48,175 nucleotides of DNA from Osedax symbiont Rs1. GTDB taxonomy: Bacteria > Pseudomonadota > Gammaproteobacteria > Pseudomonadales > Balneatricaceae. The notes under the pieces were generated by a model. The model did not search any database, had not been told where the DNA came from, and saw only the letters and a program-made list of their open reading frames with translations. The stretch covers positions 4,678-52,852 of the forward strand of contig ASZJ01000052.1 of NCBI GenBank assembly GCA_000416275.1. Reading direction: 5' to 3'. Made by a program: the position numbers and the translations under genes. This document shows, piece after piece, positions 36,037 through 44,951 of the stretch; the first letter of the stretch is position 1, and each line of letters begins with the position of its first letter.

Positions 36037-36948
36037 ATGAGTGTTGAATCAACTCCGAATCAGGCTCAGCAATCGGCATTAATGGCTGTTTTAGCGAGCT
36101 TTTGGTTTGAATTTAGACAAAATAAAGGCGCCTTATACGGCCTTGTTTTTATTGGAATATTAGCCTTTGTAGCGATATTTGCCGATCTGATCACTCCCTA
36201 TGATCCGATAGAGCAATATAGAGATGTTTTGAAAATGCCACCGGTGTGGGCTGAAGGAGGCTCTTGGACGCATATATTTGGTACCGATGCGCTGGGGCGT
36301 GATCAATTATCACGCATGATCTATGGCTCTCGATACTCATTCTATATCGGCTCTATCGTGATCTTCTTTTGTTTAACTATCGGCATAGTATTAGGCTTAA
36401 TTGCCGCGTTTAACCGTGGCTTCATTGAAAACCTGATCATGCGTTTAATGGACATTATCTTAGCTTTTCCAAGCTTATTAATGGCACTGGCGCTAGTGGC
36501 TATTTTAGGACCCTCCCTAGAGAATGCGATGATTGCTATTGCGGTGGTGTTTATTCCGCACTTTGTGCGTTTGACCCGTGCCCAAGCTTTATCAGAGCTA
36601 GGTAAGGATTATGTCTCCTCCAGTAAATCTATGGGTGCATCTACCTGGCGGCTAATGTTTATTAATGTATTGCCAAATTGTATGGCGCCATTAATAGTTC
36701 AGGCAACCATGAGTTTTTCCTCGGCAATTTTGGATGCAGCTGCGCTGGGCTTTCTAGGGATGGGTGCACAGCCGCCGTCTCCAGAGTGGGGAACAATGCT
36801 AGCCGACTCCCGACAGTACATATTATCTGATCCCTGGATGATGGGAATACCCGGATTGGCGATACTCTTTACCGTATTGTCGATCAATTTAATTGGTGAT
36901 GGGCTGCGTGATGCACTCGATCCTAAAATGAAAACCGCGAAAAGCTAA
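36037..36948 (+). CDS. dppC: Dipeptide transporter permease
   Basis: Second permease of the dipeptide ABC importer, 303 aa with about six TM segments. It has the N-terminal FGTDALGRDQLSRMIYGSR segment of DppC/OppC and an EAA loop (SELGKDYVSSSKSMGA...INVLPNCMAP). It lies between dppB (2 bases) and the fused ATPase gene (10 bases). Confidence 0.96.
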   Translation: MSVESTPNQAQQSALMAVLASFWFEFRQNKGALYGLVFIGILAFVAIFADLITPYDPIEQYRDVLKMPPVWAEGGSWTHIFGTDALGRDQLSRMIYGSRYSFYIGSIVIFFCLTIGIVLGLIAAFNRGFIENLIMRLMDIILAFPSLLMALALVAILGPSLENAMIAIAVVFIPHFVRLTRAQALSELGKDYVSSSKSMGASTWRLMFINVLPNCMAPLIVQATMSFSSAILDAAALGFLGMGAQPPSPEWGTMLADSRQYILSDPWMMGIPGLAILFTVLSINLIGDGLRDALDPKMKTAKS

Positions 36949-36958
36949 GGAGGCAGTG

Positions 36959-38626
36959 ATGAGTGAGATTAATGAAAATCTAGCAAATTCTAATAAACAA
37001 GCTATTTTATCGATTAAAAATTTAAGTGTGTCCTTACCTGCGCGTGCCGATCGTCCCTTCGCGGTGGAAGATGTCAGTTTTGAGCTATTTCCCGGCGAAA
37101 TACTCTGTATTGTCGGTGAATCAGGTTCTGGGAAATCCATGTCATCCAATGCGGTAATGGGGCTGTTGCCTAAACCGCACGTTAAAGTGGCCGCAGGTGA
37201 AATTATTTTCGAAGGTCGGGACCTAGTTAGTATCAGTGATGCGGACATGCAATCAATCCGTGGTAGTAAAATCGGGATGATCTTTCAGGAGCCGATGACC
37301 GCACTTAATCCGGTGATGAAAGTGACTAAGCAGTTGGAAGAAGTTTTTCAGTCACATCATCTAAAGTTGTCCAAAAAAGAGGTTAAAAGCAAAATAATTG
37401 AAATGCTCGATGATGTTGGGCTACCCGATCCGCATATTATCGGCAACAGCTATCCATTTGAACTCTCTGGCGGGCAGCGCCAAAGAGTGATGATTGCGAT
37501 GGCTTTGGCTTTACAGCCGAAGGTGTTGATTGCCGATGAGCCAACGACTGCACTGGATGTTACTACTCAAGCACAAATTCTAAAGCTGGTGGCGGACCTG
37601 CAAAAAACCAGAAATATGGGGGTGATCTTTATTACCCATGACTTTGGGGTCGTCGCTGAAATAGCAGATCGCGTGATTGTGATGAAGCTCGGTAAAATTG
37701 TTGAGCAGGGCAGTGCAGAGGAAATTTTAAATCGTCCGCAACACCCCTACACTCGTAAACTAATCTCTACCGTACCTAAGTTGGGCGCTCAGAAAAAAGC
37801 GCCTATCACTTCAGAGGTGGTGGTTTGCGTTAGAAATTTATTTAAAACTTATGGGTCGGCTAAAAAGGATATGTTTGGCAATGTAGGACGTGTGGTGCAC
37901 GCCTCTAAAGACATCAGCCTAGAGATTCGCAAAGGTGAGACCTTAGGTCTAGTCGGTGAATCCGGTTCTGGTAAGTCGACAGTGGGTCGGTGTATTATTC
38001 GCTTACACGACTCGAATAGTGGCGTTATAGATTTTCAAGGGCAAGATCTGTTAAAGCTCAGTAACGCAGAAATGATGCCGATCCGACAAAATATCCAGAT
38101 GATCTTTCAAGATCCCTATGCATCACTCAATCCAAGACGCAAAATTGGTGATATTATTACCGAGGGTCCCACTATACACGGTGTACCTAAAGCGCAATCA
38201 TGGAAAAAAGCAGAGCAACTGCTAGAAATAGTAGGCTTGGATAAATATGCTTTGAAGCGCTATCCGCATGAGTTTTCCGGTGGGCAGCGACAGCGTATAG
38301 GAATTGCCAGGGCGCTGGCTATGTCCCCTAAATTGTTGATTGCCGATGAGGCAGTGTCAGCTTTGGATGTCTCGGTACAAGCGCAAGTGCTTGAATTATT
38401 GGATGAAATAAAAATCAAGATGGATCTGGCAATGCTGTTCGTTACTCATGATCTAAGAGTGGCGGCCCAAGTGTGTGACAACATCGCAGTGATGAAGTTG
38501 GGAGAAATCGTCGAGTACGGAGCTACTTATGATGTTTTCAATAACCCGCAGCATGAATACACTAAGAGTTTATTGGCTGCTGTTCCCGGTAAAGAGTGGG
38601 TGGTTCCCGATTTATCGGAATTCTAA
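36959..38626 (+). CDS. Fused dipeptide transporter ATPase (DppD-DppF)
   Basis: A 555-aa protein with two ABC ATPase domains, equal to DppD (about 14-275) and DppF (about 285-540) in one chain. It carries two Walker A motifs (GESGSGKS at about 53 and about 325), two signatures (LSGGQRQR and FSGGQRQR) and two Walker B segments ([10 protein letters not shown] and [10 protein letters not shown]). In E. coli these are separate genes. ATG 36959 is 5 bases after AGGAGG; a GTG one codon upstream is less likely. It closes the dppABC(DF) operon. A second C-terminal segment (HPYTRKL) follows the first domain, as in family members that bind the membrane subunits. Confidence 0.95.
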   Translation: MSEINENLANSNKQAILSIKNLSVSLPARADRPFAVEDVSFELFPGEILCIVGESGSGKSMSSNAVMGLLPKPHVKVAAGEIIFEGRDLVSISDADMQSIRGSKIGMIFQEPMTALNPVMKVTKQLEEVFQSHHLKLSKKEVKSKIIEMLDDVGLPDPHIIGNSYPFELSGGQRQRVMIAMALALQPKVLIADEPTTALDVTTQAQILKLVADLQKTRNMGVIFITHDFGVVAEIADRVIVMKLGKIVEQGSAEEILNRPQHPYTRKLISTVPKLGAQKKAPITSEVVVCVRNLFKTYGSAKKDMFGNVGRVVHASKDISLEIRKGETLGLVGESGSGKSTVGRCIIRLHDSNSGVIDFQGQDLLKLSNAEMMPIRQNIQMIFQDPYASLNPRRKIGDIITEGPTIHGVPKAQSWKKAEQLLEIVGLDKYALKRYPHEFSGGQRQRIGIARALAMSPKLLIADEAVSALDVSVQAQVLELLDEIKIKMDLAMLFVTHDLRVAAQVCDNIAVMKLGEIVEYGATYDVFNNPQHEYTKSLLAAVPGKEWVVPDLSEF

Positions 38627-38911
38627 AAGAGTGTTTTTCAATAACAGAGTAGCTAGAGTTAAAAGGTGGCGATTTTTAGCTGATAAATGATCTGGTCGCC
38701 AGAACGGTTCATTGACTCAACAGGGGCTTACTAGTACTGAGGGTTTGTTTTAAAACAACCAGATTTAGTAGTGTTAAGCTTGGGTCAATGGACGTTCCGC
38801 GGCATGGACTCGCAATCTAATTGCTAAGTTTTTAAGCAGTTTTCGCTGTTGATCAAACGCTGCGAAATAGGTGTTTGCTTGTCTTGTAAAGCGGGTTACT
38901 GATAGTAATAG
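38627..38911. other. Region after the dpp operon
   Basis: There are 285 bp without a gene. An imperfect inverted repeat (AACGGTTCATTGAC near 38704 and GTCAATGGACGTT near 38786) spans it; the loop of about 70 bp is long and the role unknown. No clear terminator was seen. Confidence 0.35.
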
Positions 38912-39487
38912 TCACTCTATTCTGCCGTTTGTTGGGTTAGCGATCAGCGTGCCGGTCATTTTAGTACACTCGTTAACTATCGAGTAAAAGGGTAATTCAG
39001 TGCCGTAGGCGACTATTGTTCCGCTGCGAGTTAAGCCCGCTTTCTCTAGCGATTTAATAGAGCCAATGTTTTCTGGGTTAACTACCGCAGTCACGCGTTT
39101 TAAATTTAGATCAACGAAAGCGTATTCAACCATTCTTTTGGCAGCTTCTGCAGCGATTCCCTTTCCCCAGTGCTCGGGTTTTATCCAGTAACCTGTCTCG
39201 ATAAAACCTGTCGGTTGTTCGGTGGGCATTGGTTTCAACAAGCACATCCCCACACAGGTTTGATGATCGTCATAAATCAGCCAAAAGCCTAGTCCGTTGC
39301 TGTTATTTATGCTGTGGAATCTGGCCAATCCTATCACTACTTCATCATCATTAAGGGCATTTCCCCTTATATAGCGCTGTACACGCTCGTCTTGCATCAT
39401 TTCAATTAAGTGCGAATTAGAGTAAGCGTTGTCTTCAATCGGCTTTAGGATAAATCTAAGACTGCTTAAAATTGGATTTTCTTTCAT
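38912..39487 (-). CDS. GNAT family N-acetyltransferase
   Basis: An acetyl-CoA-dependent acetyltransferase of the RimJ/RimL type, 191 aa from the ATG at 39487, which has AGGGAA 5 bases upstream. A longer TTG-started frame would begin inside the family B repeat and is less likely. Typical parts are RFILKPIED at the N-terminus, the GYWIKPEHWGKGIAAEAAKRMVEYAF acetyl-CoA loop, and NPENIGSIKSLEKAGL. The substrate is unknown. Its promoter probably overlaps or lies within the adjacent repeat. Confidence 0.85.
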   Translation of the reverse strand: MKENPILSSLRFILKPIEDNAYSNSHLIEMMQDERVQRYIRGNALNDDEVVIGLARFHSINNSNGLGFWLIYDDHQTCVGMCLLKPMPTEQPTGFIETGYWIKPEHWGKGIAAEAAKRMVEYAFVDLNLKRVTAVVNPENIGSIKSLEKAGLTRSGTIVAYGTELPFYSIVNECTKMTGTLIANPTNGRIE

Positions 39488-39516
39488 TGGATTCCCTGGA
39501 TTAAAAGTAATAGTAT

Positions 39517-39717
39517 GAGACTTCTGCATAACGTTGCGAGCGAAGGTAAGGCAAGCAAAAAACCGGCGAGATAGCGGAATCAGTGTGCCCCTCTCTTTGG
39601 GTATAGTATGCCCTCTTTATGGGTATTACTGGTGTGAATAAGCATATTGAGCCGTTTTTAACACCGTATTACCGAGCGCAGTTATCATACCCCCTGGGTA
39701 AGTTATGCTGAGGTCTC
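39517..39717. repeat. Family B MITE-like element, complete, opposite orientation
   Basis: It starts GAGACTTCTGCATAACG and ends with TTATGCTGAGGTCTC; the interior is the reverse of 4918-5098. It is flanked by a perfect 5-bp repeat AGTAT (39512-39516 and 39718-39722). It sits just upstream of the acetyltransferase gene. Confidence 0.85.
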
Positions 39718-39730
39718 AGTATTATGTATA

Positions 39731-39818
39731 CCTGAATCAGTGTCTTCACTGTATCATATAGCGCAAGCTCTTGGTTCTACAGCGATTAGAAAAATACCCA
39801 CTGAAGCTATGGGTTTTT
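39731..39818. repeat. Family A fragment, left part
   Basis: It starts CCTGAATCAGTGTCT and follows the consensus through GATTAGAAAAATACCC. There is no right terminal repeat. It lies 13 bp from a family B copy, as the 32.1-32.5 kb pair does. Confidence 0.7.
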
Positions 39819-39862
39819 AGACTAACATCTATAGACTCGTACATCTTGCAAAGGTAATTCTG

Positions 39863-40249
39863 TTGAAAAATTCTATAAAACGGCTAGTGATTTACATACT
39901 AGGAGTAGTTTTTTTTGTTACCGGGGTAATCGGCATATTTTTGCCGTTGCTACCAACTACTCCCTTTATACTACTTGCCGTAGGTTGTTTTGCTAAATCA
40001 TCACCTACACTTCATCAAAAAATATTGCAGCATTGCTACTTTGGCCCAATGATTAATGATTGGCAGCAACATAGATGCATACCTAAAAAAGTTAAAATAA
40101 AAGCTACTTTGTTAATATTATTAAGTTTTTCTGTTTCTACTATTATCGTTAAGATTTTTTACTTACAGTGTTTTTTGGTGTTGATGATGGTGGGTTTGTT
40201 AGGTTTTATCTGGAGTACAATCAGTGAAGTTCCCGCAACAAAAAACTAG
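39863..40249 (+). CDS. YbaN/DUF454 family membrane protein
   Basis: A 128-aa inner-membrane protein of the DUF454 family. The family signature GIFLPLLPTTPFILLAVGCFAKSSP is near the N-terminus (about 24-50), followed by the FGPMINDWQQHR segment and a pair of TM helices. Function unknown. The start appears to be TTG with AAGG 8 bases upstream. It lies just beyond two repeat elements. Confidence 0.88.
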   Translation: MKNSIKRLVIYILGVVFFVTGVIGIFLPLLPTTPFILLAVGCFAKSSPTLHQKILQHCYFGPMINDWQQHRCIPKKVKIKATLLILLSFSVSTIIVKIFYLQCFLVLMMVGLLGFIWSTISEVPATKN

Positions 40250-40331
40250 ATCGCTACTTATTTAATCGACAAACAACTAGTTGGCCTGATTTTTGCTTGT
40301 TAAAATGTAAGAGCTACGTTTTAATATATTA

Positions 40332-40400
40332 TCTGAATGAGTGGTTTAATTGCACCACATAGCAGCAGCGCTTTGTTTGCTTTGCAGCTACGGATTCAGG
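40332..40400. repeat. Family A MITE-like element, shortest complete copy
   Basis: Only about 69 bp long: a left end TCTGAATGAGTGG, the CACCACATAGC block and a right end ACGGATTCAGG. It is flanked by a perfect TATTA duplication (40327-40331 and 40401-40405). Confidence 0.7.
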
Positions 40401-40421
40401 TATTAAATATAAGGTTATTTT

Positions 40422-40589
40422 ATGCAAGGGTCAATTATTCTCCCCCCGTCATTTACCAGGGCAAGTGAGTCACAAGTCTATCGAGAAATTAATGAAGCGT
40501 TTGATAGATTAGGGTATCACTTCGAGAAGAAGCATAAATATAAGCAGCTAGCACAAAAACGCAACCGTATTCCCCGTCAATTAGCGTAA
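40422..40589 (+). CDS. Small hypothetical protein
   Basis: A 55-residue frame starting MQGSIILPPSFTRA, with AAGG 8 bases before the ATG. The sequence is mixed and charged, with a basic C-terminus (KKHKYKQLAQKRNRIPRQ), which makes it look like a real small protein. I do not recognise a family. It starts 21 bp after a family A element. It could also be a chance frame. Confidence 0.4.
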   Translation: MQGSIILPPSFTRASESQVYREINEAFDRLGYHFEKKHKYKQLAQKRNRIPRQLA

Positions 40590-40684
40590 ACTTATGTACA
40601 TAAGTGAAAGGTTACTCTTGCTCAGTTTTTATATTTTTAATAGGTATCCGATACAGTGTACGGCACTTGTTTAAGTACTCAAAT

Positions 40685-40775
40685 GAGACCTCTGCATAAC
40701 TTACCCAAAGAGTATGATAGCTGCGCTCGGTAATACGGCGTTAAAAACCGGCTCACAACGTTATGCAGAGGTCTC
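40685..40775. repeat. Family B MITE-like element, internally deleted
   Basis: Only 91 bp long: the full left part through GGCGTTAAAAACCGGCTCA joined directly to the right end ACAACGTTATGCAGAGGTCTC. The flanks CAAAT and TAAAT differ by one base. Confidence 0.8.
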
Positions 40776-41015
40776 TAAATAAGTAAAGCCGCCAATGAGA
40801 TTTATCCGAAATCAGAGCAAATAGACTTATTGAGGAAGTACCAAATTAATAAAATTTTGGTATGATGAATAATAATATTATTGCTATGTTTTGTAAAAAA
40901 ACGGTATCGTTGCCTAAAGGCCCACTGGGCAAGTCCCCGATGTATAGGGAGGCCAGATGGTTGCTATCGTAAATAGATCGAACTTTTCTTAAAATCACCA
41001 CGCAAGGGTATAAAG
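40776..41015. other. Region upstream of the MscS gene
   Basis: No clear gene. A frame of about 36 codons starting at ATG 40863 is too short to support. The start of the MscS gene has AAGGG 8 bases before a TTG. Confidence 0.3.
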
Positions 41016-43310
41016 TTGTTTAAATTACAAACTGTTCGGTTCCGCCAAACTATCGGCATTTTTAACGTTTCAATAGTTACTTTTTTCAAAGTGTTTTTCG
41101 CATTTCTTTCTATGACTTTATTGATCTTTAGTAGTGCTAGCTATGCAGAGACCTCAGAAACAGTCACCAGTGTTGTGATTGAGCAACCAATCATGTTACC
41201 AGTCACTTTGACTCGAGAATCGGTGGCGGTGTTGCTATCTGATTTGTCGGATAAAGAAGTGCGAACAATGCTCAATAAACAGCTCAATGGACTGGCGGAC
41301 AAACAACAAAATGAGCAGGTGACGAGCGATGCAGTGACTTTAAAAGAGGGAATTAAACGATTAAAGAGCTCCTTTAAAAGAACCGCTGAATTGACCTCGA
41401 ATATGGCGAATACACTGCGCAATATAGCAGCAAATTTTCGTCAAGATCGAGTTGGTTACGCTTATTTAGTTAACTTCTTTACCAAGTTGTCGATTTGTTT
41501 GGGGATTGCTTTTATCCTGGATTTTTTACTCGCCGCATTTTTACGTAAAAAGTTTGATATAACTTTAGACAATAAACTTCCCAGCTTAAAAAATAAGCTG
41601 CATGCTCTAGCTAAGTTGTTATTCGTCAGGCTGCTAAACTTACTGTTATTTTATGTTGTTGCAGCGACACTGATTGAGGAGTTGATTCTCAACGACATTG
41701 AAGAAATAACTGCCGAGGCGATACTCGACTATATATTTATCGCTAAGTTGGCGTTTTTAATTGCTGCTTTATTACTCTCGCCCAAAGATAAAACCTTGAG
41801 ACTGTATAAATTAAAATGTCCTAAAGCGGAGATTCTCACCAATAGGCTGATCATCATCTCGCTGATTGCCGCTTCGGATATCTTTTTAGATTGGAGTCGC
41901 GATTTAGGCTTGGGTTTTGGGCCGGGCTCCAGTCGTATCGGGTTTTGGTTTAATTTATTATTCTACTGCTCAATTATCTGGTTAGTTTGGCGTTCAAGGC
42001 ATATCTTTGAAGAAATGCTACTTAATGGCAGGGATAGAGTTTCTCAATCACAGTTATGGTTTATTCGGACGTGGCCAAAAATGGTGATAATTATCAGTGT
42101 TTTGGTGTGGCTGTCCCTAGAGTATGTGCTGGCGAATTTCGGTTTAAAGGAAGATTATATTGATGCAGCGGCCTTTACATTAGTTTTTATTAATTTCTTA
42201 CCTTTTTTAAACATGGGGGTCCTTGCTGCAGTGGAGTATTTTTTGCCGGTCAATGATCAGCTAAGCGAGCGTCAAATATCCTTTCAGTATGAAATACAAG
42301 ACAAGGTTAATCATGCGCTACAATTATTACTTGCCAGTGTCAGCTTGTTTGGCTTATCAATTTTATGGGGGGTTGATTATAGCAGCCTCTCTGAGCAGGG
42401 GACGGCAGAGTACATCTTGGCGATCTTTATTGAATTAGTTTCAGTACCTGTATTAGCTTATGTAGTCTGGTTGTTTTTAGATATATATATCGCTTATAAA
42501 TTAACGGCTGAAAATCCAGATGTAGAAGAGGAAGAATCCGAAGGAGGGGTTGGCTTATCGAGAATGGCAACAGTACTGCCAATTTTGAGAGTGTCTGCGG
42601 CTTTCGTGATTGTTGTATTTGCCATGTTTGGGGTGTTTGCCAGCTTGGGAGTTAACACCACACCTCTATTGGCAGGCGCCAGTGTCATTGGCTTAGCGAT
42701 TGGTTTTGGCGCTCAAACTTTAGTCAAAGATATTGTGTCTGGCCTGTTCTTTTTGGTTGATGATGCTTTTCGCATGGGGGAGTACGTAGATGTTGGCGGT
42801 ATTAAGGGCACCGTTGAGCGCATCGCATTACGCTCTTTAAGGCTGCGCCATCATTTGGGGGCGCAACACACTATCCCCTATGGTGAAATTTCAACGCTCA
42901 CCAACTTCAGTCGCGACTGGGTAATCATGAAGCTGCGCTTTAGGGTGCCTCACGATACCGATGTTAATAAAATTAAGAAACTGTTTAAAAAGTTGGGTAA
43001 AGAATTATTGCAGCATCCTGAATTAGGTAAAGATTTTATAGCGCCTTTTAAAAGTCAGGGAGTATTGGAGGTCGATGAGATTGGGATGTTAATTCGCGGT
43101 AAGTTTACAGCCAAGCCTGGCGGCCAGTTTATGATCCGCAAAGAAATCTATGTACGAGTACAACAGCTGTTCGCAGAAAATAATATTGAATTTGCCAAGC
43201 GTCGCGTGGAAGTGCAAATACCTGATTCAGTGCCTAAGGAGCTGCATGCGGCTGTAGCTGCGGCTGCCTCTGAAGTAATCCTAGATAAAGCACCTGTTAA
43301 ACCGGCTTAA
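41016..43310 (+). CDS. Large MscS-family mechanosensitive channel
   Basis: A 764-aa inner-membrane channel. An N-terminal signal-like segment (about 20-43, ending in ASYA) and a helical periplasmic region (about 45-140) precede many TM segments. The MscS core starts near 525: the pore helix LLAGASVIGLAIGFGAQTLVKDIVSG, the beta domain (MGEYVDVGGIKGTVERIALRSLRLR) and the C-terminal alpha/beta domain. It is larger than E. coli MscS (286 aa) and nearer the YbiO and MscM types. It protects cells from hypo-osmotic shock. The likely start is TTG 41016. Confidence 0.92.
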   Translation: MFKLQTVRFRQTIGIFNVSIVTFFKVFFAFLSMTLLIFSSASYAETSETVTSVVIEQPIMLPVTLTRESVAVLLSDLSDKEVRTMLNKQLNGLADKQQNEQVTSDAVTLKEGIKRLKSSFKRTAELTSNMANTLRNIAANFRQDRVGYAYLVNFFTKLSICLGIAFILDFLLAAFLRKKFDITLDNKLPSLKNKLHALAKLLFVRLLNLLLFYVVAATLIEELILNDIEEITAEAILDYIFIAKLAFLIAALLLSPKDKTLRLYKLKCPKAEILTNRLIIISLIAASDIFLDWSRDLGLGFGPGSSRIGFWFNLLFYCSIIWLVWRSRHIFEEMLLNGRDRVSQSQLWFIRTWPKMVIIISVLVWLSLEYVLANFGLKEDYIDAAAFTLVFINFLPFLNMGVLAAVEYFLPVNDQLSERQISFQYEIQDKVNHALQLLLASVSLFGLSILWGVDYSSLSEQGTAEYILAIFIELVSVPVLAYVVWLFLDIYIAYKLTAENPDVEEEESEGGVGLSRMATVLPILRVSAAFVIVVFAMFGVFASLGVNTTPLLAGASVIGLAIGFGAQTLVKDIVSGLFFLVDDAFRMGEYVDVGGIKGTVERIALRSLRLRHHLGAQHTIPYGEISTLTNFSRDWVIMKLRFRVPHDTDVNKIKKLFKKLGKELLQHPELGKDFIAPFKSQGVLEVDEIGMLIRGKFTAKPGGQFMIRKEIYVRVQQLFAENNIEFAKRRVEVQIPDSVPKELHAAVAAAASEVILDKAPVKPA

Positions 43311-43508
43311 GTTATGTGAAAAGGAGCGCAGAGCTCTGCAGCATATTGTAATAAGTCTGGTGTTAAACTTCTTTGGTATAGGAGCGCTTTGGCTTGTTTT
43401 TTTAGTAGTTATATCATTAACCTATAGGCCTTTTTTTAGGCAGTGCCAAGCGATTTTTACGACTTGTTAATACGGCATTAAATGTAAGTCAAACTTGGCT
43501 GTCGATAG

Positions 43509-44639
43509 CTATAATTTTACAGCTATTACTAAATCCATAACATTCGTGTTGGTTGGCCCGGTTATAAATATATGCTCAGTTTGGCGTAAACAGCTACCGG
43601 CATCGGCTTCTTTAAGAGCCGTTTTAGCCGCTGCTATATCTTGAACAGTCCGTCCATCGACGATGCCTCCTGCAGCATCGGTAGGGCCATCACTTCCATC
43701 AGTCCCCGCCACTAGAATATAGATGTTTTCTAGACCTCGAATATGCAGTGCTAAAGCTAGAGCTAAGCTTTGGTTGCGCCCTCCACTGCCTGGGTTTTTG
43801 GGTAAATTGACCGTCGGTTCACCGCCGAAAATATACAGCCCTTTAGGTCCGCTAGTGAGATGCTGCGCAATCTCAACCGCTGCTCGATGTATATCTTGAT
43901 AGAGATTCTCAATATTAACTTGTACCTGGTAGCCTAAATCCTGGGCTGTGGTTGCGCATGCTTGTCGGGCGACTTGGTTAGTACCAATTAGCTTTAGTGT
44001 CTTATTGCTAGTGACGTGTTTTGGATCGCCAGTACCAGAGCCAATTACTGAAATGTCATCACCTTCTACATCTGAAATAGCTAGGACTAAAAGCTGTTCT
44101 CCAGTAAAGTTTTTCAGTAGTTTTCCGTCTTTAATCAACGAGGTTTTTTTGCGCTGAGCGTTGATCTGGCCAATATTAAACCCGCAGGCGAGCATCTTCT
44201 GCGTCAAATTTTGCCACTCGGCTAAGCTCATCTCTGCTGGTAGTAACTCAGAGAGTGCGGAAGTACCACCGGACACCAATAGTAATAACTGACTGCCAGC
44301 AGATAAATCGGACACAGCGTTAAGCATCGCCTGACCAGCTAGCAGTGAATTTTTATCGGGGACAGGGTGGGCAGACTCAATGACAGTGACCGTTGGGTGA
44401 TCAAGCATCATCTGATCAGTGTGTTGATATTTGGTGATCAGAAGTGCCGGACAGGGATCTGCCATCGCTGTTAGGGCCCCTGCACACATGCCACTGGCGG
44501 CTTTACCGACAGCAATAATAAAGTCTGGAGTGAAGTGGCTTTCACTGATTAGTGCATTATGGGTGGCTTGGAACCCCGAAACAGCATTGACACCGGCATA
44601 AAAAATATCGACTAGTTCTTGTTTTATCTTAGTATCCAC
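43509..44639 (-). CDS. Glycerate 2-kinase (MOFRL family)
   Basis: A 376-aa kinase of the DUF4147/MOFRL family (also annotated TtuD, GckA or hydroxypyruvate reductase in older work). It phosphorylates D-glycerate to 2-phosphoglycerate. Seen here are an N-terminal AVGKAASGM, the LLLVSGGTSAL phosphate loop, SDVEGDDISVIGSG, GGEPTV and the MOFRL block GTDGSDGPTDAAGG near the C-terminus. Slightly shorter than the usual 410-430 aa. It lies downstream of the fused aminotransferase/dehydrogenase gene on the same strand, with a 312-bp gap that holds an old family A copy. Confidence 0.92.
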   Translation of the reverse strand: MDTKIKQELVDIFYAGVNAVSGFQATHNALISESHFTPDFIIAVGKAASGMCAGALTAMADPCPALLITKYQHTDQMMLDHPTVTVIESAHPVPDKNSLLAGQAMLNAVSDLSAGSQLLLLVSGGTSALSELLPAEMSLAEWQNLTQKMLACGFNIGQINAQRKKTSLIKDGKLLKNFTGEQLLVLAISDVEGDDISVIGSGTGDPKHVTSNKTLKLIGTNQVARQACATTAQDLGYQVQVNIENLYQDIHRAAVEIAQHLTSGPKGLYIFGGEPTVNLPKNPGSGGRNQSLALALALHIRGLENIYILVAGTDGSDGPTDAAGGIVDGRTVQDIAAAKTALKEADAGSCLRQTEHIFITGPTNTNVMDLVIAVKL

Positions 44640-44951
44640 GTAAAACCCAATTTTATTTAACCATTGTATATTCTGACCTTAACATAACTCTAGCTCCAGC
44701 AACTGATTCTAGGACTAAATCAGTAACTTCCATGCGATACTTAGCATAAGCGATAGGTACTACAACAGTTTGAAAAATAGTCGCTGTAATACCAATATTT
44801 TACGCTTTGCATTCACTCTAAAGCCAGGGATTCAGGTTTAGCATAACGGTGACAATTGAAAATATGTCGTTATACCCAGTAGTCACTGGTCGCACGCCAA
44901 AATATCTGATTTTAATAGCTTGTTTAGAGCTATTGTCTTATCAATATAGGC
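44640..44951. other. Intergenic region with a diverged family A copy
   Basis: There are 312 bp without a gene. The repeat 44714-44836 fills much of it and may have pushed the kinase gene away from the transcription unit upstream. Confidence 0.4.
44714..44836. repeat. Family A element, diverged
   Basis: The left end is worn (ACTAAATCAGTAACTT), but the right end GGGATTCAGG and the TTTGAAAAATAG and ACCAATATTTTACGC blocks fit the family. No clear target duplication was seen. Confidence 0.6.

Noticed and set aside
40605-40866. Removing the family B copy at 40685-40775 with one duplicate leaves an open frame of about 55 codons
   Set aside because: The joined frame has no protein-like features or binding site, and frames of this length are common in AT-rich DNA; too weak to call a disrupted gene.
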